Assembly (NCBI GenBank): GCA_963969395.1
Contig: OZ017799.1
Span: forward strand, 12,960,501 to 13,024,500
DNA length: 64,000 nt
Direction: 5' to 3'
Origin: Pseudoscleropodium purum
Taxonomy: Eukaryota > Streptophyta > Bryopsida > Hypnales > Brachytheciaceae
Shown here: one piece after another, positions 47,735 to 58,839 of the stretch
Numbering within the stretch: position 1 is the stretch's first letter
Layout: each line of letters begins with the position of its first letter
Notes under the pieces: generated by a model
The model's input: the letters and a program-made list of their open reading frames with translations, nothing else
Told to the model about the DNA's origin: nothing
Database searches by the model: none
Program-made: the position numbers and the translations under genes

Positions 47735-47930
47735 GCGAAGTCCGCCCCATCCGCCCTGTCCGTCCGCCCTGTCTGCTCTATACGCCCGTCCGCCCAGCCC
47801 GTCCGCCTCCCGTCCACCCCGCCCTGCGCGTCCGCCTTCCGATGGCGGGAGGGACACTGCATCCACGTGCGTCCGGACGTCCGGAAAACGGACGCTATTT
47901 TGGGGCGGACGTTGAGAGTCGTCAACCCTA
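47735..47930 (-). repeat. Right terminal region of the large element
   Basis: A GC-rich end dense in GTCCGCC. Complemented it reads TAGGGTTGACGACTCTC..., then GTCCCTCCCGCCATCGG, closely matching the left end of the element at 35214 and the right end of that at 30694. The last base pair differs from the left end (A for G), the only mismatch in the 10 bp repeat. Confidence 0.88.
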
Positions 47931-47938
47931 CAAAAAAG

Positions 47939-48479
47939 GATTCAATTTTTGCCTTTTAGATGGGAGATGTTTGAACACCTTCACGCCTATGTATTGTTTA
48001 CATTGTAAACTATTGTTCAAAATGCTTGTTTTGTATCTCACAGTGCAAATGAAGTCACGGTGGTAGATAATACTTCCTGGGTTAGTGTGCGTATTTATGT
48101 TGTTGATTCGTGGGAAAGGATACCATACTTGTTGCATTTGTCTTACATATTAGATTGTGGTACTGCGACAATCTTACAAATGTCATCATGTAGGCGATGT
48201 TAGGCAAGGGGGGAGGGACTCATGCATTAATAAATAGCAAGTAAACTTGTTTTATTTGGTGCAAATGGAGTAAGTACGTTTTTTAGCCCAAGAGTTGGAG
48301 TCTCCACGCAAATTCAGGAAAAGTAGGCTCTTTTTTGTTTGAGTGCAACTTGAGTGAGCCATCAATTCAATTTGGTAGTCAAAACACTATCAAATTATCC
48401 TACAGTCTCCTACTTGAAGTCCTTGTGCTAGTCCTTGTATTTGTATTTCTGTTGCAGTTATAAGTGAGACACTAAGCTT
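47939..48479. other. Intergenic DNA between the large element and hAT relic 2
   Basis: No gene recognised. The last ~100 bases may contain further degraded transposase sequence. Confidence 0.45.
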
Positions 48480-50284
48480 CAAAAGCTCGCAAATCTCGTA
48501 GAAACTAAGGGCAACAAGATGTTGAAGAATGTGGAAATTAAGTAGATTTCTTCGAAGATGGGCCTTGACATAGTCACTACTAGAGTCATTGGATCCAAAA
48601 GCAACTCCACTAGAGCCAAGAACTTCAACTACCTTTTTGACATAGAGGTTTCGTTGTCTCTTGTCTATTTTGTTCCAATGTTGAATATTGTTCACTACCT
48701 CATTAACTTGTCTCAAGCCCGTGATGTGTTCATATGCAACTTTATGCAGTCTATTAAAGTATGCTAGGCCAATTTGCACAAAATGTTTGTGGATGAGAAC
48801 ATTGCATTTATGACAGCTGAGTTCAAGTGATACCAATAGCTAGTGTCCTTGTCTTGTTCCAAAATTCCAATGGAGTGAAGGCTAATGCCGAAGGACAATG
48901 TGTCCCACCTAGTCTTCAATTTTGGGATTATAAATGTATTTGCCTACTACCATTGCAAGTTGAGAGGCGATCACATTTTTGTAGCTGAAGAAGATTTACT
49001 ACATACTCTAAAGAACGTTTAGCGCCAATATGCAAATTTGGTCTTGCATTGTTGCCTTCTCATTTTTTTCACTTGTTTTTTAATGTTGTTATTTAGGGTG
49101 TTTTCCAACTTGTTTTCTTTTGTTTCATGAATGCTTTCTATTCTTGCTCACACGGTATGCATGTATGACAGTTTGGGCATGAGGATTGGGGCTATGTTTT
49201 ATGCTCCATTTCTTTTGGTATCTTATTTGATGCTTGACTTGCTTCATGCATTCCAACTAACGTCTTTGGCTCAACAATGCAAGCCCAAAACAATCAGTAG
49301 CTTCAAGTTTAAGGGGGTTCTTCTCTGGATTCCATTTTTTTTATGGTTCATTTTGCAAATTACACTACAGGTATGAAAAAGAACATGGGCAACAAATTTC
49401 TATCAATAGTACAAGCAAAAATGAATTGCAACAATTAGGGTTGGAGTTTAGTCGATCGTGTTGCGGTTCATTCTAGATTCCACTTTTTTTTCTTATTTGT
49501 TGCTTTACTTTGTTCATCATTGAATTCTATGGTGCATTTAAGCTTGTTAATGAACTACTTGCAGATCAAGCACCCTTATATTTGATTACATAGTATATAC
49601 TATAAATGTCTAATGTTTCATTCTACAATGATGGGAATGACTGTAATCTCAGTGTACTAGCGGCAGAGATTGCTTACTCACTATCTGATGAACTAAATCG
49701 GTATTTCCTACAATAAGAGTTGTTGGATGTTTTGGAATAATTTCTTTGCAATATAGGAAGCAATCATGAGCATAGAAAAGCTTTGGTCATCATCTATCTG
49801 TACTCAAATTTTTTTATTTTCATTTAAGGTTTTTGAATGCAAGAGTGCCATTGTAGGAAGGAAGACCTAGCTATACTGCCTTGAGATTTTATCTGCTTCT
49901 AATTTAGACAATCAACAAAGTATATTTAAGGTTACAATAAGAGCTTATTGTGAATCTACATGTGCCTCAACTTCACAAGTGAATCCTATGATTTTACTAT
50001 GGTGGGGATTTTTTCAATCTCGGCATTTGAAAAAACTAATTTCAAAATATTTTAAGCTTGGAGAAATTGGTTGTTGCTTGTTCTTGGGCTTGGTAGAGGA
50101 CGAGCGATGCTTTTCCATATTGAAGTTTCTTAAATCTTGTCACCGTAATATACTCAGCAAGCACTTGCTACTAGTGGTGAGGATGTTTAGGCAGAAATTT
50201 TATACATTGAAAATTTTTCTATATAAGACTGCCATTGAGTCTTCAAAAAATGCTGTAAATGTGGGATGCCATGGAGATGCATAA
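48480..50284 (+). pseudogene. hAT-superfamily transposase relic 2
   Basis: The plus strand gives, in order: LANLVETKGNKMLKNVEIK at 48490-48545, which matches relic 1's NLVEIEGRCILRNVK region. Next is QARDVFICNFMQSIKVC (48713-48763), then a frame with several stops to about 49025 (VDENIAFMTAEFK, KIPME, VSHLVFNFGIINVFAY). After about 1 kb of unrelated DNA, the dimerisation domain EDERCFSILKFLKS...LVVRMFRQKFYTLKIF follows at 50098-50230. The copy is dead: multiple stops and an insertion. Relics 1 and 2 are related but strongly diverged. Confidence 0.82.
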
Positions 50285-50289
50285 TCTTC

Positions 50290-50980
50290 TTTTGTTTTTA
50301 GTATCCTCCTCGTTCAAAAGTCTTCGTTTTGATGAGATTTGGTAGGCTTTCAACTTCAAATCAGTTGCTTTCTTTGACAATGAAGATTTCTACTGGGATG
50401 TGGTCAATTGATAGTGTTGGAAGACAAAGAACAAGACAACAATTGTCTTGGAGCCTTGGCAAACCAACGGATTTATGTTATGATGAAATCTAACTTTTTT
50501 CTTAACATTGTTTGTTTGTGTGGTGTGTGCAAATCACTAATATTGCAAATGGGTAGTTTTGCTTTGAAAAAGTAGGGCTTTAATCTCTAATTAGTGAGTG
50601 TAATGAATTAATGTCACTTGTTTTCAATTTGTATGAATTTTTAATTTCTTTGTCTTTCTTTCAATTTTTGTGTCATTTGTGTTGTTTTTTTGTCACTTAG
50701 TAGTTTGTGATTCATGTAAATGGCTCTTGCATATATAAGATTTGCTTGTAGATGTTGCATTTAGCAAACTTAGTTAAATTTGTATCTTTCTTCTTAAAAA
50801 AATCGCGACTTTTACACAATCTTTGCCATCACCTAGCATTCCCTGCCACTACACTTCTACAAAAATAGCTAAAGACTTCCTTACTTCACACACCAAATTA
50901 CAAAACTTGTTGCAACATATGCTCTACCATCTAGAATAAAATTATATAAAACTCTATCATTTGCCACATCAGCACCACAT
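50290..50980. other. Intergenic DNA
   Basis: AT-rich with no supported gene. It may include the unrecognised 3' end of the element that carried relic 2. Confidence 0.4.
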
Positions 50981-50984
50981 CAAA

Positions 50985-51150
50985 TTTTTATTATTATTAT
51001 TATTATTTTTTATTATTTTTTATTTTTTTTTATTTTTTTTATTTATTTTTTATTTTTTATTTTTTATTTTTTTTTATTTTTTATTTTTATTTATTTTTAT
51101 TTTATTTTTTTTTTATTTTTATTTTTTTTAATTATTATTTTTTTATTTAA
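50985..51150 (+). repeat. ATT/ATTTTT low-complexity tract
   Basis: About 165 bases composed almost only of A and T in TTATT and TATTTTT units. It is a simple-sequence region with no coding meaning. Confidence 0.9.
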
Positions 51151-51154
51151 AAAA

Positions 51155-54100
51155 AAATGTAATTGCATTGCAAAGTGCCAAAAAAGAATCCTTAATGGCC
51201 TTCTGCAGGGTTCCAAATTTTTGTAATGTAAAAGATGGTTCACAAAAATAGTCCATTGTTAGATATGGAGATAGCTTTCTAATGAATTTACAAAAAAAAA
51301 TTGAGATTGTTGTTCCAATCATGTCTTAGGAAAATGGATGTTTTCTTTTAAGGAATAAAAGCCATGCAAAAGGGAATTAGAGCCATCATTGAAGAAATAA
51401 AGATCATGTCCGTGACAACAAATGTTATGAAGTTAATGGACGTTATGAAGGTCATAATGAAGGGAATGAACTCTAATTGTTTCAACATATTTACATTTAT
51501 AGAAGTGTTAGTATCATTTTGACAATAGGATTTCCTAATCTTCCATGCTTCTAGTGCCAATTAGCCCTTTTTCTCTACATTTTTTTGCTAGAAGTTAGAT
51601 TGGCTATATTTGGCCATATTTTGTAGCCCAAATGGCAAGGTCTACTTTTTTGGCAATATATGCTATTGGAAATAGTGTGACTTCTAGACTAGGGGAGATC
51701 ACTCTTTGTAATTTAAGATATACATTTGAGTACATTAAGAGGATATTTGATGTGGGGCTATTTACCTTAATTTTTATATTTAAGATGATTGTATTTTTAT
51801 ATAAAAAGATACGAGGGTCATATTTCCAGTAACCTATGGTTTTTATAAATTCATTCATGCAAGCTTTTAAGAATGGCTATCTTACATAGAAAATTGAAGT
51901 GTCCAATTTTTTCCTACATCCACCCTTTTTTTTTTATAGATTTTCCTTTCCTCTATTATATATATATATGGAAAATCTAATAAAATATGGCATACAATCA
52001 TCTAAAAAGATTTAGTTCTCAAATCACATTCTAAGAGGAATCAAACATTCAAACTTTGTTAGCTATATTGGGGCGACTTCAAGAGAAATCATTTTCTTCT
52101 AACTTCAAGTCCTATTATCTTGCAATCTATGAAGTCAAAGTTCTTGAAATTTTTTTCACTTATTCAAAATGTTTAAAAAAAATTTTAAACCACTTGAATT
52201 TCATATAAAAAAATTACTCATTGCACAAGAAATCATCCCAAAATGACTAGTGTATTGCCAATGCATTTAACCTCCTTTCGTTGCATATTGATTTAATGTA
52301 ATCAAGACTCCATATTTGCTTTTGAATTTTTTTCATGAGTGAATCTAACAATCTATACTTATGAATAATTAAAACCATTATTTTTCTTAGAGAAAAAAAT
52401 TTACTCCAAGAGAGCTCAAACTCCACTTATCCTACTTTGTAGAAATGAAAAAAGGTTTTTTTCTCACTTCAAAAGTTATCATTTTTCAATCTACATGATC
52501 AAATGGTCTGAAATTTTTTCAACACTTAGCATTGTTTAATGAATTTTTCTACAATTGGAATTCAAAAAATAATAATTTTTATTTTGGACAATGCATCAAA
52601 AATTGGCAGTTTTGGACTTTTTTCCTTCCAAAACACCCTCTTCCCTTTAAATGTTAAAAACATGTTTACCATTGAAAACTTCAAAATTTCCTTTGAAGCT
52701 ATTTTATGAACATTCCATTCAATAGGAGTGTATTTTACACATATGGCTTCAATGATTGAAGCTAAATGAACTATAAACTCTATCTTTGTGTTGTATAATT
52801 TTTAATTTGTTGAATCCACTAAGGTAAACCTTCCAATTTGTACAATGTGACAAATCTCTTGTGGTCAATGTCTTACAATTACTCTTAATTTTTTGATATA
52901 AGGTAGAAGGCTTCAAAACAATTCATCTAAAGGAAAAAATGCATCTATAGAGAAGTTTGGTGATGAAAAAAACTTCACAAAATTCTTGTAACAAGAGAAG
53001 TGAGGAACAATCCATTTTAGATTTTCATCATAATTATCCAAGTCAAAATGAATTTAAAACAAGAATTTGAAGTGGAAGGTGCCTAGGGCACTATACATGC
53101 TCCTAGGCTACAACTGTAATGATTGAAGACTTGTAATTCAATAGAGCAAGTGAGTGCAAAAATCGAGAATTAGGATGTTGTGAACATTCATGTCAATGCT
53201 AAAATTATTCACTTTATGACAAAAATCATGGCATAGGAATGGGTCATGTGCCACTTAACTTTGTTTCATTAATTGCAATCAAATTTTAGCTTTTGTTCAT
53301 GAAGCACTCAAATATAAAGAAATACAGTACTCTAGGGAAACCCTTGCCAACTCCTCCATACTCAGAAAGCACACACTTAGAAACTTTGTATTTTAGCCTA
53401 AATAATTTGTTCCATTTATGACACCTTCTACATTGTTTCATGCATGTTGGTAGGGATGCATCTTAATGCTTGAACTATTCTTGAGCCTTCCACTATATAT
53501 ACTACTAGCACTGTGGCACAATTTTACTCAACTACCCTTCATTGCAGATTTCTTTCATTGTATCCATTTTAACATCTACATAAAATTATCTATCCACATC
53601 TATACTCATCCTTCTATGAAAAATTTGCACAATCCCTATCTATTAAGGCTAATTTATTAATAGAAATTCCTCCTATATGATTTTTTACATAGCCTAATAT
53701 ATATACACTAAAGTATGTAGCATTTCATAGACCTTATAGTAGCACTACATATTATATAAAAATTTCCCCCTTTGAATTGAATAGACCCTATCTTTTAACT
53801 CATGTAGTTTTCCAAAATTAATAGTGATCTCCTAAGGCTTCTAGAGGGTGGTGACAAAACTTGTCTAAAGGTGGTGACAAATTCTAGCACATTAGAGAAA
53901 TGTTAAAATGCTAAAGAGACAAAATTGTTTGATAAAAGTGATGTATTGTGGCAATAGAAAGATTTATTTTAAGGAAAAATAGGTGAATTCATAGGGTACT
54001 GATTCTAGTAATTTTTGCTTAGATAGGAGGGAAATTGAGGTGTCATAAGAGGTCTCAGGTCTTTGGCTTTTCATACCTATAGTTGATCAAATCCGGCCAT

Positions 54101-54835
54101 AATAAAACAAATGGACAATCCAATAAATCATATCAGGAGGGATCATAGCCGTCCATAAGAATCGTTCTAGTGCAGGCCAAGAAGGAGATGGTTGGAACAT
54201 AATTGGAGAGATAAAAGGAGAAGTTAGGGATGACCTGGGGGTCTATGTATGAGACCAAGAAAAGTGAAAAAAAGGAGGGTTTTGAATTGAATCCACAAAA
54301 CGAGTAGTGGATATTATGCACGCGACGCAGATTTGTTACTGCATTTCAGTACTATGGATGGAATTCAACACCATGTCATATTATATATAATGAAGAACTA
54401 TTAATTTACTTCCAAATTTAACTTGGTAGCACATGATGTCAAAAAATCAAAATTCATGAAAAAATACTCTTCATGAATACAAATGGCCAAGCAATAGCCC
54501 ATCTATTGAAAAAAAAAGTCTTAAATCAAGCATGGCTTTTAGACTTCACAAACATTATCATTAAACTTAAAGCTCATATCTGCAATCTACTCCTATCCAT
54601 TGAATATACACATTATCATAAGGAAAAGTTTTCAAGGTAAAAATCTTTTATGTGTACATTCCAACCACACACTTTAAATGGGTATCTAAAGAATTTTGTA
54701 ACTTGATCTTGAAGAATGCAAGAGAGAAAAAACACATCCCACCCTCAATATAACCTAAAATTTGTACAATTGCCAATTCAACCAACTTGTAATACTTAGA
54801 GAAGGCCTTCACTCTAAAAACACAACAAGAATTTA
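51155..54835. other. AT-rich intergenic DNA with weak family R matches
   Basis: No supported gene. Words such as ATCTTGCAATCTATGAAG (52119-52136) and TTTTTCAATCTACATGATC (52482-52500) are like family R, suggesting very old copies around 52.07-52.66 kb. Confidence 0.4.
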
Positions 54836-54839
54836 AATA

Positions 54840-55620
54840 ATGCTACAAATAGGTTAGGGATTCAAGTCAAAAAGAAGCTCCATATGTTTCTTAACATTGT
54901 TCACTATAGCCAATTTGAACAAACCACACTAAGTCTTTAACTTCAGTAACTCGTGCCAATCTAAAATAGAGTTGATTAAGTGCTTTACCTTATATACTTC
55001 AATCAACTTTGGCTCATAGTAAAATTACATAAGAACTAATAAGTATTTGGGAAAACACTCCTATGCTTCACTTTGCAACTAATATTAGGGGTATACTATA
55101 CCAAGGGCATCTATAACCACTTAGGAGGGAAACTTTGCTGTAAGCTCTTTCAACAATTGTGAGTCTGTCTTTGTACAAAAAAGAAATATGTGATGATGAA
55201 TGTAGTTACAAAAATACATCAATGATATAGCAAGTCAAATTAAAATATAAATTGCAAATCAATAACTAAAATATCAAGTAGCCTTGAAATAAAGTAACTA
55301 TAGTGAGTTCATTGTTGAAAACTGTCAAATACAACATGGATAAGACATACTTATATACTCAATCTTGACATCAATGACAATTGCTACAAATACATCATTC
55401 TCTATCTACAATTGAATTTGATGCATTGCCCATACTTTCTCCCTATTTGCCACAAACACAAGTTGGGTGAATTCATTATTGAGGTCAAAAACCCACTTCA
55501 AGTGGATTTGACTGTGAGAACAATCAAGGATGTTCTTAAATGCACAAAATTCATTTAGTGCAAACATAGGGCTCTCATTTGCATACAACATATACAGCTA
55601 CCATTTTGCAATCTTTAGTG
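54840..55620 (-). pseudogene. Probable transposase-like relic 3 (hAT type)
   Basis: Minus-strand translation with many stops gives IDALGIVYP near 55095-55120, comparable to MNALGIVF of relic 1. Downstream are ECFPKYLLVLM and HLINSILDWHELLKLK. Upstream is a 61-codon stop-free stretch at 55591-55406 (NILDCSHSQIHLKWVFDLNN). The order fits the C-terminal half of an hAT-like transposase, but the dimerisation core was not found and at least one frameshift is needed. Confidence 0.4.
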
Positions 55621-55629
55621 CAATAATAA

Positions 55630-57545
55630 AGTTGCAAATATAGACATACATTGCGCTTTTGAACAAAAGTCATTAGTATATTCATTTTTCCAAGAGAGGC
55701 ATGAGAGTCATTATCCTAAGAAGTGTAAAAACGATCTACCATGAGGTTCAAACATTTTTGCAAACTGCAAACTAACGAAGCCAAATGCCACATTCATTCT
55801 TAAGTAAAAAAGTACAAGAAGGTTTCCACCTAGTGACATGATCTATTCTAAACAAAGAATAAAACAAATTCAATTTTTGAAAGGCCATCACCTAGTGACA
55901 TTATTTCCTTTACACAAAGATCACAACAAATTTGATTTCTATAAGTATGGAATGAGCAAGTGCAAACATTGTAGCAAAAATTGTAAAACCGTCAAACACA
56001 ATAGTACAAAAAGCTAAACACATAAACTTTAAAATAATGCTACATATTGGCCATGGAAAAAGAGAATTCAATTAACACCAACATCATCAATTGTTAAAGC
56101 AAAATGAACCAAATAAAGCAAAATAACAAGAAGGTGAAGCAAGGTTGTTATTTTGTGAGTGTATAAGGCATGAGCTTGTGAGTCTATGAGCATAGAATTT
56201 TTTAGAGATTCCATCTAAATTTTTGGTAAATTTTAGTACTCATTACCATAGATATATTATTGTGGACCTATTATTCTTTCTGGTTATTGGGTACCTTTCG
56301 GCAATGAAAGGTACCTCCAAACAAAATGGAAATGATTCATAAATTGAAGGGAACAATCTCAATTGATTTCAAACAAATCTTAATTGATAATCAAATTTTT
56401 TTCATCTTAAAATTTAGCAAAGTTCAATAAGTAGCACATCAAGATGGCAAGTGTTCAATTCTCCTCTTGGTGCTAAGAGGTCCCAAGCAATAAGAGGGGA
56501 GTGATTAACTAAATGATCATCTAATCAAAGATGGAAGAGTTGGACCCCTGGGAGGTCCCACAAGAGGACAATGATCAACGGATCAACAATTTGGTGTAAC
56601 TTCTAACTAAGCTCATTCCTTACAAAAATAATCCCTATCAACCAAATATTTTCTTCCAAAATCTTTACAAGTTCAATTACTAGCACATCAAGATAGAAAT
56701 GTAGGTACTTTTTATTGGCCCCAAGAGGGACTACACTACTATAAGATAGTGATCAACAAAAATGAAATTCAGTGCGTTTAATCTTTTTCACATATAATAA
56801 ATTCTTATTAACAAATTTTCTTTCCTAAAATTTAAGCAAATCCACCAACCTACAAATCAAAAAAGAAATGTTGGTACTTTCTTATTGGCCTTAAGAAGAT
56901 CTTTGATGCTACAAGAGAATAATCAATTAAAATAAAATTCATTGTGACAAAGATCATTAGATGTAAAAATAATTCTTATCAACAAAATTCTTTCTCTAAA
57001 ATCTAAACAAATTCAACAAGAGTGCATCATGAAAAAATTATTGATACCCTCCCATCAATCCCAAGAGGATTCATGTTGCTATAAGACAATGATCAATCAC
57101 TATTCTATACAAACTTATTAATTTTCGCTCAATGTTCATAAGCTCATGCTCACATGCTTATAGAATAGTACTGCTCAAAGGTGAAGAAGTAGCCAAATAT
57201 TATGTCTTTCCATATTATAGTGTATACATCTCTCAAATAGACTTTCTAATATATACTCCTTGTGTTCACCACAAACAATTTACCAAGTATTTATTGATAA
57301 AAGACCATCTTTTAAAAAATAGGAGAATTTGAAATTTACGAATACAAGTTTTTAGGTTCTTACAAGTATGCTAGCCTCATTGAATTCCTAAAGTGCATTT
57401 GCCCTCTTTATTTATCCAATATAACATTATATATACCATTGATTTCAAGCTTCTATTGATCATTAAAATAATAAGTGCTACTTGAAATTCCTAAAATTTA
57501 ATACATTCATAATCAACACTACGCACACATAAAACTCACTACACA
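55630..57545. other. AT-rich intergenic DNA with an internal tandem-like repeat
   Basis: No gene. Between 56380 and 57100 similar ~170-base passages recur about four times (TTCAATAAGTAGCACATCAAG at 56422, TTCAATTACTAGCACATCAAG at 56673, CCACCAACCTACAAATCAA, TTCAACAAGAGTGCATCATG), each followed by a CCAAGAGG-type word and GATCAA. This is an old, diverged tandem array. Confidence 0.45.
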
Positions 57546-57547
57546 TA

Positions 57548-57652
57548 CATCGAGATGTTATGGCAAACATGATTGTTGACATAAAAATGTAGGTTGTTAC
57601 ATTGAATGTCACCTAAAATCTATCATCTAAAACATGAGTTTTTTTTATAGTG
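57548..57652 (+). mobile_element. Half of a fold-back MITE (partner at 58643)
   Basis: Matches the right half of the element at 58643-58837 (GAGATGTTATGG, TTGACATAAAAATGTA, TTGTTACATTGAATGTCA) and ends ATGAGTTTTTTTTATAGTG. The left arm is missing, so this is a truncated copy. Confidence 0.6.
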
Positions 57653-57762
57653 ATAAAAAATGATGGTATAAACACGTTTCTTTCAACTGCCAAGTCTGCA
57701 AGACGAGTTACAATCAATGACATCTATTTTTGTAGGATCTATACTGCCCATGTGAATTGGCG

Positions 57763-58194
57763 TCACTCACATGCTTTGGCTCCCCATGTTTGAAGTGTCA
57801 TGAATAACATCCATTCGATTGGTATAATAGGGTCCTTATTTTTCCAAATAGAATCTGGAACAAGTTGAAGAGATTGAAAAAGTTGCATGTCCAACACGTC
57901 GACCTTCACTAGGTTAGATGGAAGCAACAAATAGCCAAATCCTCCTCCCGCTCCAAGTGGATAGAGATTTGGAATTTGCGTTGACACTATAACATCACGA
58001 ATATTCTCCATTGAGCCTAAATTGAAAACAAAATCAAGATCCTTGGTATCTCTACCAAAACCAAGCAGATGATATACATAGCCTCAGACTATCTTGAAAT
58101 TAAAACCGCTCTATTGAAAGTATGGCAACAAGGCTGCATAAGCCCTTTTCAAGTCTTCAAAAGTTGGGAATTTATTCAAGTCTCGCTTGGTAAA
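57763..58194 (-). pseudogene. Unidentified decayed coding frame
   Basis: A continuous minus-strand frame of 144 codons with only two internal stops (TAG, TGA) before a 82-codon open part starting at ATG 58011. The sequence is protein-like: DLNKFPTFEDLKRAYAALLP, IPNLYPLGAGGGFGYLLLP and VPDSIWKNKDPIIPIEW. No family is recognised. There is no intron signal and the flanks are AT-rich, so this is a fragment of a gene or of a mobile-element protein. Confidence 0.5.
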
Positions 58195-58642
58195 TTAAAG
58201 TACCAAAACTATAAAAACCTTGTCAATAGATCAAAAGCAATTTATATCATTCACACCAGTCAATGAGCATTAGCATGTGATTATGTCAACAAAAAAGATA
58301 TCCTTTGGCTCATGATCAATTTAACAATTGCTTTTATTAAATTCAATAAAAGTGAACTACAAAAAATGACTGGCAACTATAGAGAAGTCAGAAAGTACTA
58401 ATGAAATTTAGCCTTAGATGAATTAAGTCTTTCACAACAATATATAGGAAAGAAAAAAAGAAAAAGTTCTTGGGTTGTATCCTCTCCAGATTGGTGTAGA
58501 TGTTATATACAAAAACAAGGTTATTGGAAATTTCAACAATAACAACTATTTCCTTGCCAAAGTAGAAGCCCATTGCAAAATGCAGTAGATTCAATACCAG
58601 AGTCCCAAGTTCTAAGAGGCTAAAGGAAAAACAAGCACCTTA

Positions 58643-58837
58643 CATTATAAGAAATTCATGTTTAAATCATAGATTTTAGGTGACATTCAATGTAACAACT
58701 TACATTTTTATGTCAATAATCATGTCTACCATAACATCAAGATGTTATGGTAAGCATGAGTGTTGACATAAAAATGTAAATTGTTACATTGAATGTCATC
58801 TAATATCTATGATTTAAAATATGAGTTTCTTATAGTG
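58643..58837. mobile_element. Fold-back MITE with ~90 bp arms
   Basis: A near-perfect palindrome. It starts CATTATAAGAAATTCATG and ends CATGAGTTTCTTATAGTG-like, with arms meeting at CATAACATCAAGATGTTATGG. The ends read CAYTATAAGAAA, CACTA-like. Adjacent trinucleotides do not match, so no target-site duplication is proven. The transcript would form a long hairpin. Confidence 0.72.
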
Positions 58838-58839
58838 AA

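Larger units (their letters stand above)
36371..47930 (+). mobile_element. 11.56 kb gene-carrying hAT-type transposon (family B full-length element)
   Basis: The left end is CAGGGTTGAC (36371-36380) and the right end GTCAACCCTA (47921-47930): a 10 bp inverted repeat with one mismatch, and both ends fit YARNG. A perfect 8 bp target-site duplication CAAAAAAG flanks it at 36363-36370 and 47931-47938. GC-rich subterminal regions on both sides share extended sequence with the short elements at 35214 and 30694. Inside are a kinase-like gene (minus), two divergent paralogous genes now broken by stops, four GGCGGAC-rich arrays besides the termini, and a nested AT-rich segment. No hAT transposase was recognised inside. 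It is best described as a large, gene-bearing, probably non-autonomous hAT-type element. Confidence 0.87.

Noticed and set aside
48390..48836. Minus-strand ORF of 148 codons
   Set aside because: It has no ATG at its start and lies opposite hAT relic 2, whose plus-strand translation matches transposase.
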